From contig JBHJHK010000178.1 of assembly GCA_050330975.1 (NCBI GenBank), positions 1 through 16,066 on the forward strand: a DNA stretch of 16,066 bases, read 5' to 3'. A program made the translations under genes and the position numbers. Origin of the DNA: JBHJHK01 sp050330975 (GTDB lineage Bacteria > Pseudomonadota > Gammaproteobacteria > Competibacterales > Competibacteraceae). This document shows positions 14,571-16,066 of the stretch, piece after piece; positions within the stretch are counted from its first letter, which is position 1, and every line of letters begins with the position of its first letter. The notes under the pieces were generated by a model. It was given only the letters and a program-made list of their open reading frames with translations, was not told the DNA's origin and ran no database searches.

Positions 14571-15649
14571 GACGCCACCTCCCCCACCCGGCGCTGGGGC
14601 CGTTGGAGAAGATCCAACAAGCCGTTGGGAAACACCACCACCACCACCAACACCAACCCGGCGACGATAAAGGGCCACAGATCGGGGACGAAGCCCGTGA
14701 GCCAAAACTTGAGGCCATTGATGACCGCTGCCCCCAAAAAGGCCCCATAGAGACGGCCGCGGCCACCAATGGCCACCCAGACGGCGATTTCCAGGGATAG
14801 CTCCGGCGATAACAAGCGGGGATTGACGATCCCCACCTGGGGGACGTAGAGCATCCCCGCCACGGCGGCGAGGACCGCCGACAGGCAAAAGGCCAGCAGT
14901 TTGATCCACAGGGTGTCATAGCCCAAAAACCGCAGCCGGGCTTCGTCGTCCCGCACCGCCACCAACAGCTGACCCAGGGACGAGCGCAGCAACAGCGCCA
15001 GTCCCACCAGGACGCCGGCGGCGATCCAGCAAGAGGCGGCGGCGAGGAACACAATGGCAGACCGCTCCGCCAAGGGCATGCCCAGGATCTCCACAAACCC
15101 CGTCATGCCGTTGTTGCAGCCAAAGCCGGTGTCGTTGCGAAACATCAACAACATGGCTACATAGACCAAGGCCTGGGTGATGATGGCAAAGTAGACCCCG
15201 CTGACCCGGGAGCGAAATGAGATGTAGCCAAACCCAAAGGCCACCAGGGCGGGAAGCCCCATGATCAACGCCAGGGTGTAGAGGGGCGACTCAAAACCGT
15301 ACCAGTAAACGGGGAACTCATTCCAACCCATGAACAGCATAAAGTCCGGCGGGGTGCCGGTGACGGCAAAGGACACCTTCACCAAGTGCATGGCCACCAG
15401 GTAGCCCCCCAGAGCAAAGTACAGGCCGTGGCCCAAACTCAAGATACCCCCGTAGCCCCAGATCAAATCCAGGGCCAAGGCCAACAGGGCAAAGGCGACG
15501 ATCTGGCCCAAGAGATTGACGGCGTAGTTGGACAAAAACAACGCCTCGACCTGGTCTCCCAGGGGCAAAGCAACGCCCACGATGGCCAGTAGCGAGGCCA
15601 TGAGGGCCACCCCCAGGGGAAAGGCCGTGGGATGGGCGCGGGGTGCCAT
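14567..15649 (-). CDS. urtC: Urea/short-chain amide ABC transporter permease UrtC
   Basis: This is the LivM-like inner-membrane subunit (360 residues) that pairs with UrtB. Numerous hydrophobic segments are visible. Conserved motifs are GYGGILSLGHGLYFALGGY (65-83), FRSRVSGVYFAIITQAL (145-161) and the Urt-typical NDTGFGCNNGMTGF (172-185); an RDDE (about 242-245) lies in the cytoplasmic loop that usually meets the ATPase. ATG 15649 was chosen because GGGGGAGG precedes it by 7 nt; an upstream ATG at 15673 lies inside urtB without that support. The start codon is 1 bp past the UrtB stop and the stop overlaps the urtD start, so the transporter genes form one tightly packed unit. The substrate could be urea or a simple amide; the acetamidase downstream favours an amide. 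Confidence 0.92.
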
Positions 15650-15650
15650 C

Positions 15651-16066
15651 TCAGCGCCTCCCCCGGGGGGCAAAGAGTCCCTCCGGCCGCACTTGGATAA
15701 AACCGATGATCATCAGCAAGACGATGACCTTGGCCGCCACGGCCCCGTAAAGGGGTTCGATAAACACGTTGATTTGACCAATGCCCAGGGCCGCCAGGGC
15801 CGTACCCGCCAAACTGCCCACCCCACCCATAACCACCACCATAAACGCGTCGACGATAAAGTGGGTACCCATGGTGGGATTGACGTTATAAATCTGCGAC
15901 AGCGCCAATCCTCCCAAACCCGCCAACCCCGAGCCAAAGCCAAAGGCCAAGGCGTCCACCCGTCGGGTGGACACCCCGGTACAGCCGGCCATGGTGCGGT
16001 TTTGACTCACGGCGCGGATGAACAACCCCAAGGAGGTGTAGCGCAACAGCAAAAAGGTCAACGCCA
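15651..16066 (-). CDS. urtB: Urea/short-chain amide ABC transporter permease UrtB, 3' part
   Basis: This is the C-terminal part (about 138 residues) of the LivH-like permease; the gene continues past the right edge with its reading frame open. Recognisable are FIRAVSQNRTMAGCTGVSTR, the conserved NVNPTMGTHFIVDAFMVVVM followed by GGVGSLAGT, and the family end FIQVRPEGLFAPRGR. These match UrtB more closely than LivH. Three or four hydrophobic segments are visible in this part. The start and the long periplasmic N-terminal region of many UrtB proteins are outside the window. urtA, which encodes the binding protein, would be expected further right. Confidence 0.9.
   Translation of the reverse strand, partial: ALTFLLLRYTSLGLFIRAVSQNRTMAGCTGVSTRRVDALAFGFGSGLAGLGGLALSQIYNVNPTMGTHFIVDAFMVVVMGGVGSLAGTALAALGIGQINVFIEPLYGAVAAKVIVLLMIIGFIQVRPEGLFAPRGRR

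Noticed and set aside
14571..14909. N-terminal extension of the UrtD frame up to an ATG at 14909
   Set aside because: These 113 codons read urtC in the wrong phase; the GTG at 14570 has a strong SD and gives the normal UrtD length.

Overview
The window is GC-rich, gene-dense DNA with bacterial gene architecture: short gaps, overlapping start and stop codons, and Shine-Dalgarno (SD) sites. The TAXI-type TRAP transporter, the Usp protein, the acetamidase with a Urt-type ABC transporter and the Uma2-family protein fit a metabolically versatile proteobacterium. Purple-sulfur or related gammaproteobacterial lineages are one possibility. No rRNA or tRNA gene is present to fix the taxonomy, so this is an inference. 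I see no CRISPR array, phage gene or complete insertion sequence.

Region 1 (1-4821, minus strand) is a three-gene group transcribed leftwards: a large Orn/Lys/Arg-type PLP decarboxylase, an ATP-grasp ligase of the 'biotin carboxylase-like' type, and the start of a C45-family acyltransferase that runs off the left edge. Together they look like a small pathway: amine formation by decarboxylation, ATP-dependent amide or peptide bond formation, then acyl transfer or amide cleavage. This is the best candidate for an undescribed system here.

Region 2 (4822-5100) is the divergent control region. It holds a good sigma-70-like promoter for the rightward operon, a weaker candidate for the leftward one, and an exact 12-bp tandem repeat just ahead of the SD of the first rightward gene.

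Region 3 (5101-11018, plus strand) is a transport operon: a TAXI solute-binding protein, a fused 4TM/12TM TRAP permease with a soluble C-terminal extension, a Usp-family protein, and an SLC13-type permease with two RCK_C/TrkA_C-like domains. A 12-bp-stem hairpin lies between the binding-protein gene and the permease gene.

Region 4 (11019-12082) is less GC-rich. It holds a lone Uma2-family (PD-(D/E)XK) gene whose SD sits in the arm of a hairpin, and then a 137-bp inverted-repeat element that can fold as a multi-hairpin cloverleaf.

Region 5 (12083-16066, minus strand) is an amide-uptake and hydrolysis operon read right to left: urtB (partial), urtC, urtD, urtE, then an acetamidase/formamidase. 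The four transporter genes overlap or nearly abut, which suggests translational coupling. Together they would import urea or a short-chain amide and release ammonium from the amide. urtA and any urease genes, if present, lie outside the window.
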